Below, in pieces: positions 54,261 through 62,726 of a stretch of DNA of 64,000 bases. The notes beneath the pieces were generated by a model, which saw nothing but the letters and a program-made list of their open reading frames with translations, did not search any database and was not told the origin of the DNA. Every line of letters begins with the position of its first letter. The first letter of the stretch is position 1. Position numbers and translations under genes: made by a program. This stretch comes from Kineobactrum sediminis (GTDB lineage Bacteria > Pseudomonadota > Gammaproteobacteria > Pseudomonadales > Halieaceae), in NCBI RefSeq assembly GCF_002868715.1, contig NZ_PKLZ01000008.1:1-64000 (forward strand), written 5' to 3'.

Positions 54261-55059
54261 TGCTCGCTGGGTGACGGCAATGCTCCTTGTGGCACTGTAC
54301 TCCGTCTCGACAGCTGCACAGGACACCCCGGATATTACCCTGGATCAGGCACTGGACTATGCCGACGAAGGGCCACCCCCACATTTTCCGGACCCGGTCC
54401 CGGACGACCAGCTGTTTGCCTTCACCCTGTTCGACCAGTTCGAATACCGCGTTACCGATGATGATTCACCCGATCATCTCGGCTGGGAGGCCGAGGGCTG
54501 GTACGGCGGAGACTTCAACAGGTTCTGGTGGAAAAGCGAGGGTGAAGCCTTTTTCGACGGCCCCAATGAGGGCGAAAGCGAGAATGATCTATTGTACTCC
54601 CGTCTCCTCACGCCGTTCTGGAGTATCCAGACCGGGGTGCAGTACGCCAACGAATGGACGCCGGATGACTATACCGACCGTTGGTCGTATGTGCTTGCTC
54701 TACAGGGTATGGCGCCTTACCAGTTCGAAGTCGACAGCTCGCTCTATGTCTCCGAAGACGGCGACGTGTTGTTCGAGTTTGAAGCGGAGTATGACCTTCG
54801 GGTAACCCAACGCCTGGCAGTCCAGCCCCGCATGGCACTGGGTTTTGCGGTCGATGACATCCCCGAGAGAAACCTGGGATCCGGCATCACCGATGGTAAT
54901 CTCGACCTGCGCCTGCGGTACGCGATCGAACGCGAGTTTGCACCCTATGCAGGCGTCCGTTACCAGTTTCTTGTCGGTGATACCCGAGACATTGCCGAGG
55001 CCCAGGGACAGGATACCGAGCAGTGGTTACTGATCGCGGGATTGCGCTTTGCCTTTTGA
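54244..55059 (+). CDS. copB: Outer-membrane copper resistance protein CopB
   Basis: A 271-residue beta-barrel protein, starting at TTG 54244 with GGAG six bases upstream and overlapping copA by 17 bases. A cleavable signal peptide (VTAMLLVALYSVSTAAQ) is followed by the CopB domain: FEYRVTDDD, FWWKSEGEAFFDGP, ENDLLYSRLLTPFWSIQTGV, and the C-terminal PYAGVRYQFLVG ending in Phe. Often Met/His-rich at the N-terminus, but here that region is short and acidic. It works with CopA in copper binding or exclusion. Confidence 0.9.
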   Translation: MKLIRNARWVTAMLLVALYSVSTAAQDTPDITLDQALDYADEGPPPHFPDPVPDDQLFAFTLFDQFEYRVTDDDSPDHLGWEAEGWYGGDFNRFWWKSEGEAFFDGPNEGESENDLLYSRLLTPFWSIQTGVQYANEWTPDDYTDRWSYVLALQGMAPYQFEVDSSLYVSEDGDVLFEFEAEYDLRVTQRLAVQPRMALGFAVDDIPERNLGSGITDGNLDLRLRYAIEREFAPYAGVRYQFLVGDTRDIAEAQGQDTEQWLLIAGLRFAF

Positions 55060-55073
55060 CTATGTATCCGGGA

Positions 55074-55097
55074 CGGGCTTGAAAGCCCGCATTTTTT
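55074..55097 (+). terminator. Intrinsic terminator after copB
   Basis: CGGGCT pairs with AGCCCG around a TGAA loop (55074-55089), followed by CATTTTTT. It lies 15 bases past copB and 20 before the GAPDH start, so it could separate or attenuate transcription into the last two genes of the island. Confidence 0.7.
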
Positions 55098-55116
55098 CTT
55101 TAGCGGAGAGATCATC

Positions 55117-56109
55117 ATGAGAATAGGTATTAACGGATTTGGCCGAATTGGCCGTAATGTATTTCGAATAGCGCAGGAATACGACGGCGTGGAAGTAGTA
55201 CACATCAATGACCTGACGGACGCGGCGACACTGGCTTCGCTATTGCAGTACGACAGCACGTACGGGCGCTGGCAACATACGGTCCGGGGAGAAAACGGGG
55301 TGCTGACCATCAATGGCAAGGAGGTTTCAGTAACCGGGGAAAAGGATCCATCCCAGCTCCCCTGGGACGATAAAAATGTCGATGTTGTGCTGGAGGCAAC
55401 AGGCATGTTCCGCACCAGGGATAACGCCGAAATGCATCTCTCGGCGGGGGCGAAAAGAGTCCTCATATCAGCACCGGGCAAGGGCGACCTCGACGGAGAC
55501 TTTATTATCGGGGTGAACGAGCGCGACTATAACAAAGAGCAGCATCACGTCATCTCGATCGGCAGCTGCACGACCAATTGCCTGGCGCCCGTCGCAAAAG
55601 TGCTGCACGATGAATTTGGCATCCAACTGGGGCTCATCAACACCGTTCACGCCTACACCTCCTCGCAGAACCTGATGGATGGCCCCCATAAGAAACTACG
55701 TCGGGGACGCTCCGCATCCGAAAATATCGTACCCACCACCACCGGAGCGGCGGCGATGATCGGCAAGATTATTCCCGACCTCGACGGAAAATTAAACGGT
55801 ATCGCTGTGCGAGTGCCGGTAAAGTGCGGTTCGTTGCTCGACCTGACCTGCACCCTGGAACGCGAAGTAGACGTACAGCAGGTGAATGCAGCGCTGCAGC
55901 AATATGCCGAAGGCGCAATGAAAGGCATATTGGTCGTGGATGACGGGCCTCTGGTATCCAGTGACATTATCGGCACTGAAGCAAGCGCAATTATCAGCAC
56001 CCGGGACACCCAGGTCATGGGTGGGCACCTCGTGAAAGTACTCGCATGGTACGACAACGAGTGGGCTTTTTCCCATCGCTGCGTCGATATGATGGCCAGG
56101 ATGCGCTAA
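55117..56109 (+). CDS. gap: Glyceraldehyde-3-phosphate dehydrogenase, type I
   Basis: A 330-residue NAD-type GAPDH. The dinucleotide fold is GINGFGRIGRNVFRIA with the Asp of VHINDLTD indicating NAD preference. The catalytic site is SIGSCTTNCLAPV near residue 150, with NTVHAYTSSQNLMDGPHK and WYDNEWAFSHR following. Its place beside copA/copB suggests a dedicated or spare isozyme; GAPDH is a known copper-sensitive enzyme, and GAPDH genes also occur in arsenic islands beside arsJ, which is absent here. Whether it is copper-inducible is inference. GGAG precedes the ATG. Confidence 0.92.
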   Translation: MRIGINGFGRIGRNVFRIAQEYDGVEVVHINDLTDAATLASLLQYDSTYGRWQHTVRGENGVLTINGKEVSVTGEKDPSQLPWDDKNVDVVLEATGMFRTRDNAEMHLSAGAKRVLISAPGKGDLDGDFIIGVNERDYNKEQHHVISIGSCTTNCLAPVAKVLHDEFGIQLGLINTVHAYTSSQNLMDGPHKKLRRGRSASENIVPTTTGAAAMIGKIIPDLDGKLNGIAVRVPVKCGSLLDLTCTLEREVDVQQVNAALQQYAEGAMKGILVVDDGPLVSSDIIGTEASAIISTRDTQVMGGHLVKVLAWYDNEWAFSHRCVDMMARMR

Positions 56110-56155
56110 AACGAAAAACCGGCTCCGAACCCACAGACCAACGAGGACTTGCACC

Positions 56156-57163
56156 GTGAAACTGTATATTTTTGAAGTTGAAAACTGGGAGCGCGAAGCA
56201 TTCGATAAACTATCCGGCAGCTACGAGATCAGTTTCGTGGAAGAGACACTTAGCGCCGACAACGCCACTGATTATGCCGATGCTGAAGGCATTTCGACGT
56301 TTATTTACTCACAGCTCACCCGGGAAACGTTGGATGCCCTGCCCCACCTGGGGATTATTGCGTCGCGGTCCACAGGCGTGGATCACATTGATATGGATAC
56401 CTGTAAAGAGCGAGGCATTACCGTCTGTAACGTGCCCAGCTATGGTCGCAACACAGTGGCCGAGCATGTATTCGGATTGCTGCTGATGATCAGCCACCGT
56501 CTTGAGGAGGCCGTGGACCGAACACGTAAAGGTGATTTCTCGCCCCGGGGACTAACCGGTTTCGACCTGCGCGGGAAAACCATTGGCGTTATTGGCACCG
56601 GTGATATCGGCAAGGCCGCAATTGGCATTGCCGCGGGCTTCGGCATGAAAGTCCTCGCCTTCGACATTAAACCGGATACCTCCGCGGCTCGTGAACTGGG
56701 CTTCAATTACGTGGACCTGGATACTTTATTGGAGAATGCGGATGTCATTACGGTACATTTACCGTCGACACCGAAGACACGTGACTTCATCGGCGAGCCG
56801 CAATTCGCAAAAATGAAGCCCGGTGCGGTACTGATAAATACCGCCCGCGGCGATATCGTTAACATCACCGCGTTAGCCAAAGCTCTGGCGGAAGGTAAAC
56901 TGTCGGCTGCGGGCCTGGATGTACTCCCGGGGGAACCGGTGATGCGGGAGGATACCGAAGTGCTGCGCTCTGTGTATGAACAAAAGCACGACCTGGCTTC
57001 GCTGCTCGCAGACGAGGTGCTCCTGCGAATGAGGAATGTCGTGGTAACACCCCACAGCGCGTTCAATACCCGGGAAGCCGTAGAGCGGATCCTCAGCTCA
57101 ACCATCGACAATCTGGAGCTTTATGCGCAAGACCAACAGCCAGATAATGTGGTAGCAACCTGA
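56156..57163 (+). CDS. D-2-hydroxyacid dehydrogenase (D-lactate dehydrogenase-like)
   Basis: A 335-residue NAD-dependent enzyme. The cofactor motif is TIGVIGTGDIGKAAIGIA; catalytic residues follow family positions in IASRSTGVDHIDMD, INTARGDIVN (Arg), GLDVLPGEP (Glu region) and VVTPHSAFNT (His). Start is a GTG at 56156 with GAGG upstream. It follows the GAPDH gene by 46 bases and ends before a strong terminator. It could reduce pyruvate or another 2-keto acid, using the NADH made by GAPDH. The exact substrate is not readable. Confidence 0.87.
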   Translation: MKLYIFEVENWEREAFDKLSGSYEISFVEETLSADNATDYADAEGISTFIYSQLTRETLDALPHLGIIASRSTGVDHIDMDTCKERGITVCNVPSYGRNTVAEHVFGLLLMISHRLEEAVDRTRKGDFSPRGLTGFDLRGKTIGVIGTGDIGKAAIGIAAGFGMKVLAFDIKPDTSAARELGFNYVDLDTLLENADVITVHLPSTPKTRDFIGEPQFAKMKPGAVLINTARGDIVNITALAKALAEGKLSAAGLDVLPGEPVMREDTEVLRSVYEQKHDLASLLADEVLLRMRNVVVTPHSAFNTREAVERILSSTIDNLELYAQDQQPDNVVAT

Positions 57164-57172
57164 GGGCGTAAA

Positions 57173-57199
57173 AAAAGCCGGTCCCCTGGGCCGGCTTTT
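57173..57199. terminator. Bidirectional intrinsic terminator
   Basis: AAAAGCCGG (57173-57181) pairs with CCGGCTTTT (57191-57199) around a nine-base loop, with A/T tracts on both sides. It closes the copper island operon and the convergent etfBA operon. Confidence 0.85.
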
Positions 57200-57219
57200 C
57201 AGGGTGTTACCGTATGTAC

Positions 57220-58149
57220 TTACAGCTTTGCTTCAAGCTCGGGCAGCGCCTCGAACAGATCCGCAACCAGGCCGTAATCAGCTACCTGGAAAATCGGCGC
57301 ATCTTCGTCCTTATTAATGGCAACGATGACTTTCGAGTCTTTCATGCCCGCCAGATGCTGGATCGCGCCGGAAATCCCAACGGCGATATAAAGGTCCGGG
57401 GCGACGATCTTGCCGGTTTGGCCCACTTGCATGTCGTTGGGCACAAAACCTGCGTCCACCGCCGCACGCGAAGCACCGATAGCAGCACCCAGCTTGTCTG
57501 CGATACCTTCGAGCAGCTTGAAATTCTCGCCATTCTGCATCCCCCGCCCGCCAGAGACGACTACCGGGGCTGCGGTGAGTTCCGGGCGGTCAGAGACTGC
57601 CACTTCCTCACTAATGAAAGTGGAAAGGCCGGAATCGTGTACCGCGGGAACGGCTTCAATAGTGGCGGAGCCACCTTCCGCAGCCACAGCGTCGAATGCC
57701 GTGGCACGCACGGTGATCACTTTCTTGGCGTCTGTGCTCTGCACCGTGGCGATCACGTTACCCGCGTAGATCGGGCGAGTGAAGGTATCGGCGGATTCCA
57801 CGCTCAGGATTTCCGAGATCTGCGATACGTCCAGCAGCGCGGCGACCCGGGGCATGGTGTTCTTGCAATTGCTGGTAGCCGGCGCGACGATATTGTCAAA
57901 ACCGGCGGCAACCTCTGCAATCAACAGGCTGACATTTTCAGCCAACTGATGTTCATAGGCCGGATTATCGGCAACCAGGACCCGGCTGACGCCGGCAACG
58001 GCCGCCGCCTGCTCGCCCACCGCGGCACAATTGGCGCCGGCAACCAGGATAGCGATCTCGGCACCCATTGCCTGCGCAGCTGCTACCGCATTGAGAGTGG
58101 CGGGCTTGAGGCTGCTGTTGTCGTGTTCTGCAATAACCAGTGTGCTCAT
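57220..58149 (-). CDS. etfA: Electron transfer flavoprotein alpha subunit
   Basis: A 309-residue subunit. The C-terminal FAD domain shows [37 protein letters not shown] and [25 protein letters not shown]. The dimer carries electrons from acyl-CoA and other dehydrogenases to ETF-ubiquinone oxidoreductase, encoded just upstream in the opposite direction. Start ATG overlaps the etfB stop. Confidence 0.95.
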   Translation of the reverse strand: MSTLVIAEHDNSSLKPATLNAVAAAQAMGAEIAILVAGANCAAVGEQAAAVAGVSRVLVADNPAYEHQLAENVSLLIAEVAAGFDNIVAPATSNCKNTMPRVAALLDVSQISEILSVESADTFTRPIYAGNVIATVQSTDAKKVITVRATAFDAVAAEGGSATIEAVPAVHDSGLSTFISEEVAVSDRPELTAAPVVVSGGRGMQNGENFKLLEGIADKLGAAIGASRAAVDAGFVPNDMQVGQTGKIVAPDLYIAVGISGAIQHLAGMKDSKVIVAINKDEDAPIFQVADYGLVADLFEALPELEAKL

Positions 58150-58898
58150 GAGATTACCTTCGCCTCGTTCTTCAGTTTGTCTACCAACTGGGCAACGTCT
58201 TCAACCTTGATGCCCGCCTTGCGCTCGGCCGGCGGCTCAACCTTGAGCTGGGACACATGCGACGTTACGGAGACACCGAGATCTTCCGGAGTGTATACGT
58301 CCAACTGCTTCTTCTTGGCCTTCATGATATTCGGCAATGACGCGTAGCGCGGCTCATTCAGGCGCAGGTCTGTGGTGACGATTGCCGGCAGGCTCAAGCT
58401 GAGCGTTTGCAGGCCGCCATCGACCTCACGAATCACATTAAGTTTGTCACCTTCAACCTTGATTTCAGAGGCAAAAGTCCCCTGGGGCATATTGGCCAGG
58501 GCACCCAGCATCTGGCCGGTCTGGTTGTTGTCGCCGTCGATGGACTGCTTGCCCAGGATTACCAGCTGGGGCTCCTCCTTGTCGACCACGCCCTTCAGCA
58601 GCTTGGCGATAACGAGCGGCTCCAGGCGACCTTCGGCCTCAACATGGATACCGCGGTCGGCACCCAGTGCCAGGGCGGTACGGATCTGTTCCTGACAGGG
58701 CTTGGCGCCCACGGAAACGGCGATCACCTCAGTGGCAACTCCGGCTTCCTTGAGTCGTACCGCCTCTTCAACGGCGATTTCACAGAATGGGTTGATGGCC
58801 ATTTTGACATTGTTCAGGTCAACGTCAGTGCCATCCCCTTTGGCACGGACCTTGACGTTATAGTCAACCACGCGCTTAACGGCAACAAGAACCTTCAT
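58146..58898 (-). CDS. etfB: Electron transfer flavoprotein beta subunit
   Basis: A 250-residue subunit with [35 protein letters not shown] and the AMP-binding region [38 protein letters not shown] is the conserved ETF-beta signature. First gene of etfBA; it diverges from ETF-QO across 272 bases. Confidence 0.95.
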   Translation of the reverse strand: MKVLVAVKRVVDYNVKVRAKGDGTDVDLNNVKMAINPFCEIAVEEAVRLKEAGVATEVIAVSVGAKPCQEQIRTALALGADRGIHVEAEGRLEPLVIAKLLKGVVDKEEPQLVILGKQSIDGDNNQTGQMLGALANMPQGTFASEIKVEGDKLNVIREVDGGLQTLSLSLPAIVTTDLRLNEPRYASLPNIMKAKKKQLDVYTPEDLGVSVTSHVSQLKVEPPAERKAGIKVEDVAQLVDKLKNEAKVIS

Positions 58899-59074
58899 AG
58901 GATTTCCAACATGTATGCTGAGGTGAATTTAAGGGGATCGACCTGCAGCACGCAGGCCACCCCGTTTTGTATCGGGCGGCTATGTTGCCGCCAAAGCGGT
59001 GGCAGGTCAATAGCGCCAGATGACAGCGAATTAAACCCCAGCGAACATAAAGGCTATACTTGTCATTCACCGCG

Positions 59075-59107
59075 TTGATAGTTTTTAAGTCCCAAAAATT
59101 ATATAAT
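59075..59107 (+). promoter_or_regulatory. Possible sigma-70 promoter of ETF-QO
   Basis: TTGATA (59075-59080) and the AT-rich TATATAAT (59100-59107) resemble -35 and -10 boxes, with a long spacer of 19 to 21 bases depending on the -10 chosen. This AT-rich patch stands out in GC-rich surroundings, about 65 bases before the start codon. Confidence 0.4.
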
Positions 59108-59170
59108 TACTGTCTTTAACGACTCGAAACGCCGTTTTCGGTTGCCCACCTGCAACGAGAGGAACAGTCC

Positions 59171-60823
59171 GTGGAACGTGAATCAATGGAATTTGACGTA
59201 GTGATAGTTGGTGCAGGCCCCTCGGGCCTGTCCGCCGCCTGTCGCATTATGCAACTGGCCCAGGAGCAGGAGCGCGAAATCACTGTCTGTGTCGTTGAGA
59301 AGGGTTCCGAAGTCGGTGCACATATCCTGTCCGGCGCCGTACTGGAGCCACGGGCCCTTAACGAACTGTTTCCCTCCTGGTCGGAAATGGGCGCGCCAGT
59401 GGCCACCGCGGTTACCGAAGACCGGTTTTTCTTCTACACCGGCGCCAAAAGTGCCATAAAACTGCCCAACTTTTTAATTCCCAAGCCCACCCATAATGAC
59501 GGGAATTACATTGTCTCAATGGGTAATGTCTGTCGCTGGCTCGCAGAACAGGCCGAAAACCTGGGTGTGGAAGTCTACCCCGGGTTTGCCGCGGCTGAGG
59601 TCCTCTATCACGCTGACGGCAGCGTCAAGGGTATTGCCACCGGCGATATGGGAGTCAGTGCCAGCGGCGAACACAAGGCCAGTTACACTCCCGGCATGGA
59701 ACTGCACGCCAAGTACACCCTGTTTGCCGAGGGCGTCCGGGGCCACCTTGGCAAACAACTGATCAGCAAGTTCGACCTGAATGCCGGCAAGGATCCCCAG
59801 CATTATGGGATCGGGATCAAGGAAATATGGGAAATACCCGCGGACAAACACCAGCCGGGGCTGGTTGTACACGGCCTCGGCTGGCCGCTCCAGGAAAGCA
59901 ACGCCAGCGGCGGTGCCTTCCTTTACCACGCCGAAAACAACCAGGTGTATCTGGGCCTGATTACGGACCTCAATTACAGCAACCCGCACCTGGATCCCTT
60001 TGCAGAGTTTCAGCGCTGGAAAAAACACCCGCAAACCCTGAAATATCTCGAGGGAGGCTCGCGGTTGAGCTACGGTGCCCGTGCCATTGCCAAGGGTGGC
60101 TACAACTCATTGCCGAAAATGCATTTCCCCGGTGGCCTGCTGATCGGCTGTGATGCCGGTACCCTCAACAGTGTCAAGATCAAGGGCAATCACACGGCCA
60201 TGAAGAGCGGCATGCTGGCTGCCGAGGCGGTCGTTGAGGCACTGGCAAAGGGCGAGTCGGCACCCGCTGACCTGTCGACCTATGCCGACAAGGTGGCCGG
60301 TTCCTGGCTGCAGGATGAACTGTATACCACCCGTAACTTCAGCGGCTTCATGCACAAGTTCGGTTTCCTGCTGGGCTCCGCCATGGTCTGGGTCGACCAG
60401 ACCATCTTCCGCGGCAGGCTGCCCTTTACCCTCAATGATCGGATGCCGGATTACGCCGCGTTGAAACCGGCGGCAGAGTGTAAAAAGCCGGTGTATCCAA
60501 AGCCGGACAATACGATCACCTTTGATCGCCTGTCCTCGGTGTTTCTGTCCAATACCAATCACGAGGAAGACCAGCCCTGCCACCTGACCCTTATTGATCC
60601 GAACATACCCATTGAGCATAACCTGCCGCTATACGATGAACCCGCCCAGCGCTATTGCCCGGCCGGTGTTTACGAAGTAGTGGAGGACGCCCAGGGACAG
60701 CGTTTCCAGATCAACGCGCAGAACTGCGTTCACTGCAAAACCTGTGACATCAAGGATCCGTCACAGAACATCGTCTGGGTAACACCGGAAGGCTTTGGCG
60801 GTCCCACTTACCCGAATATGTAG
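59171..60823 (+). CDS. Electron transfer flavoprotein-ubiquinone oxidoreductase
   Basis: A 550-residue membrane-associated enzyme passing electrons from ETF to ubiquinone. The FAD site is DVVIVGAGPSGLSAACRIM, with VVEKGSEVGAHILSGAVLEP typical of this family. GRLPFTLNDRMPDY and the C-terminal ferredoxin-like 4Fe-4S domain (INAQNCVHCKTCDIKDPSQN) complete it. The GTG at 59171 is used because AGAGGA lies seven bases upstream; ATG 59186 is an alternative. The gene is also called etfD or fixC-like. Confidence 0.95.
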   Translation: MERESMEFDVVIVGAGPSGLSAACRIMQLAQEQEREITVCVVEKGSEVGAHILSGAVLEPRALNELFPSWSEMGAPVATAVTEDRFFFYTGAKSAIKLPNFLIPKPTHNDGNYIVSMGNVCRWLAEQAENLGVEVYPGFAAAEVLYHADGSVKGIATGDMGVSASGEHKASYTPGMELHAKYTLFAEGVRGHLGKQLISKFDLNAGKDPQHYGIGIKEIWEIPADKHQPGLVVHGLGWPLQESNASGGAFLYHAENNQVYLGLITDLNYSNPHLDPFAEFQRWKKHPQTLKYLEGGSRLSYGARAIAKGGYNSLPKMHFPGGLLIGCDAGTLNSVKIKGNHTAMKSGMLAAEAVVEALAKGESAPADLSTYADKVAGSWLQDELYTTRNFSGFMHKFGFLLGSAMVWVDQTIFRGRLPFTLNDRMPDYAALKPAAECKKPVYPKPDNTITFDRLSSVFLSNTNHEEDQPCHLTLIDPNIPIEHNLPLYDEPAQRYCPAGVYEVVEDAQGQRFQINAQNCVHCKTCDIKDPSQNIVWVTPEGFGGPTYPNM

Positions 60824-60873
60824 TACCAAGAAGAGGTACCAAGAAGAGGTACCAAAACAGGTACCAAACCAGC
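60824..60873. repeat. 12-13-base tandem repeat after ETF-QO
   Basis: Four units starting TACCAA (two of TACCAAGAAGAGG, then TACCAAAACAGG and TACCAAACCAGC) begin directly after the ETF-QO stop codon. Confidence 0.8.
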
Positions 60874-60897
60874 ACCGCCGCGAACCCGTGGCGGTGC
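60872..60897. terminator. Hairpin between ETF-QO and DUF1285 genes
   Basis: GCACCGCC pairs exactly with GGCGGTGC around a ten-base loop. No U-run follows. Its position between convergent genes suggests transcription termination. Confidence 0.5.
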
Positions 60898-60906
60898 TGC
60901 GCTCAG

Positions 60907-61440
60907 TTACTGCAGAGGGAACCACTCGTCGCCGCTACGGACTTGTGCCCGCCCGTCCACGTCTTCCGCGCTGTCCACCAGGCGATACCAGGCCGCCCGC
61001 GACAATATCGCGGTCAGGCCATGGTCGAGCCTGACTGCGGCTACCTCACCCACAGCGGGCTCCAGAAACAGGGGATGCGCGGCGTCGATCACCACCTCAC
61101 GACCGGTGTTGAGCCGTGCCCGGAGCAGATGGCGACCGCCCTCCTCCTCAGCGTCAATCTCAGTGACAACAAGAGGGTGCAGCTCCACCTGGATACGCCA
61201 TTTTTCCGCCGGCGTCACCAGGTAGTAATCACCGTCCGCTTCGCGCCGCAAAAGACTGGCAAACAGGCGTACCAGCGCGGGCCTCACAATCGGCCTGCCC
61301 TCGTGGTACCAGGTGCCGTCCGCGGCAATACGAATATCAATATCCCCGGACAGGGGAGGATGCCAGAGATGCAGGGGCGGGGTATCGAAGTTTCGGCCCT
61401 TGCGGGCCTGCTGCTCAATAGCGGCGAGTTTATCGGTCAT
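60907..61440 (-). CDS. DUF1285 protein
   Basis: A 177-residue cytoplasmic protein. LWHPPLSGDIDIRIAADGTW, YHEGRPIVRPALVRLFASLL, and DYYLVTPAEKWRIQVE are the DUF1285 signature. ATG 61440 is preferred over the longer frame from 61485 because the conserved N-terminus begins there and AAGG is upstream. Function unknown. Confidence 0.85.
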   Translation of the reverse strand: MTDKLAAIEQQARKGRNFDTPPLHLWHPPLSGDIDIRIAADGTWYHEGRPIVRPALVRLFASLLRREADGDYYLVTPAEKWRIQVELHPLVVTEIDAEEEGGRHLLRARLNTGREVVIDAAHPLFLEPAVGEVAAVRLDHGLTAILSRAAWYRLVDSAEDVDGRAQVRSGDEWFPLQ

Positions 61441-61540
61441 CAGTCGTTGCCTTCTGCCAAAGTCACGCGACCTGTGCCAGGCCACACTCTATCCCCAGCT
61501 TACGGCTACAAACACCTGGCGGATTAGTACTCAGCCGTGC

Positions 61541-62716
61541 TCAGGCAATATGACGTACGTTGATAACACCGTCCAGGGCCTGCATCTTTGCCAGGCTATC
61601 CGCCGTCGGGGCGCGATCAATATCAATCAGGTTATAGGCGAGTTCATCGCGGCTTTTGTTGAGCATATCAACCACGTTGATATCCAGCTCCGCGAGTATC
61701 GCCAGCACACTACCCAGTATTCTGGGCACGTTGGAGTTGGTGATGGCAAGTCGGCAGGTACCGGCACGCTCCAGTTGCAGTGTGGGGAAGTTCACTGCAT
61801 TGCGGATATTGCCGTTTTCCAGGAAGTCCCGCAGTTGATCCGCCGCCATGATCGCGCAATTGTCTTCCGCCTCGTCGGTGCTGGCACCAATATGCGGCAT
61901 CAGGATCACATCCTTGCGTCCTATCAACGCCGGGCTGGGAAAATCGGCAATATACTTGCGCAGGCCGCCACGTTCCAGAGCGGCGAGCAAAGCGTCCTCG
62001 TCTACAATTTCCTGGCGGGCAAAGTTGAGCAGGCAGCTATCTGCGGGCATGGCCTGCAGCAGCTCGGCGCTCACCAGTCCGCGAGTGGATTCCAGGGCGG
62101 GAAGATGCAGGGTCACGTAATCGCTGCGGGCAAAAACCATCGACAGGGTATCGGCCTTGCGCACCTGGCTTGACAGCCGCCAGGCCGCATCGACCGACAG
62201 CGCGGGATCGTAACCGATAACATCCATACCCAGGGTAAGGGCCATATCGGCAACGAGAGAGCCTATCGCGCCAAGGCCAACCACGCCCAGCGTCTTGCCC
62301 TGCAATTCGTTACCTTTGAAACGCTTCTTGTTGGCTTCCAGCGCCTGGTTGAGTGCCGCTGCATCGCTGATACCGCGAAGCCCCGCCACATAATCCACGC
62401 CGTCGATAATACCGCGGGAACCCAGCAACAGCCCTGCAGCCACCAGCTCCTTGACTGCATTGGCGTTGGCACCCGGGGAATTGAATACCGGAATGCCACG
62501 CTGGGTACACGCATCCACCGGGATATTGTTGGTCCCCGCACCCGCACGAGCTATTGCAAGCACTGAATCAGCGATGTCAGCGGCACCCAGTTTATGGCTG
62601 CGCAGCAGGATCGCATCGGGATTGGTGAACTCGCTGGCGATTTCATAGCGCTCGCGTGGCAGGCGCTCCAGCCCGCGCACGGAAATCTGGTTAAGTGTAA
62701 GGATCCGTTTGGCCAT
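61541..62716 (-). CDS. serA: D-3-phosphoglycerate dehydrogenase
   Basis: A 391-residue enzyme starting serine synthesis. LNQISVRGLERLP opens the substrate domain; the NAD fold is LGVVGLGAIGSLVADMA; ARAGAGTNNIPVD, LLNFARQEIVDEDALLAAL and MPHIGASTDEAEDNCA carry the Arg, Glu and His positions. The last 75 residues form an ACT domain (LAITNSNVPRILGSVLAIL), likely for serine feedback. Start ATG 62716 is used instead of 62776, which falls inside ppiD. Note FSPALIG/FNSPGAN variants typical of this shorter SerA class. Confidence 0.9.
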   Translation of the reverse strand: MAKRILTLNQISVRGLERLPRERYEIASEFTNPDAILLRSHKLGAADIADSVLAIARAGAGTNNIPVDACTQRGIPVFNSPGANANAVKELVAAGLLLGSRGIIDGVDYVAGLRGISDAAALNQALEANKKRFKGNELQGKTLGVVGLGAIGSLVADMALTLGMDVIGYDPALSVDAAWRLSSQVRKADTLSMVFARSDYVTLHLPALESTRGLVSAELLQAMPADSCLLNFARQEIVDEDALLAALERGGLRKYIADFPSPALIGRKDVILMPHIGASTDEAEDNCAIMAADQLRDFLENGNIRNAVNFPTLQLERAGTCRLAITNSNVPRILGSVLAILAELDINVVDMLNKSRDELAYNLIDIDRAPTADSLAKMQALDGVINVRHIA

Positions 62717-62726
62717 GATGTCCCTG

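Noticed and set aside
55117-57163. Arsenate-detoxifying GAPDH/ArsJ pair
   Set aside because: The gene after GAPDH is a soluble hydroxyacid dehydrogenase and not the ArsJ membrane transporter.
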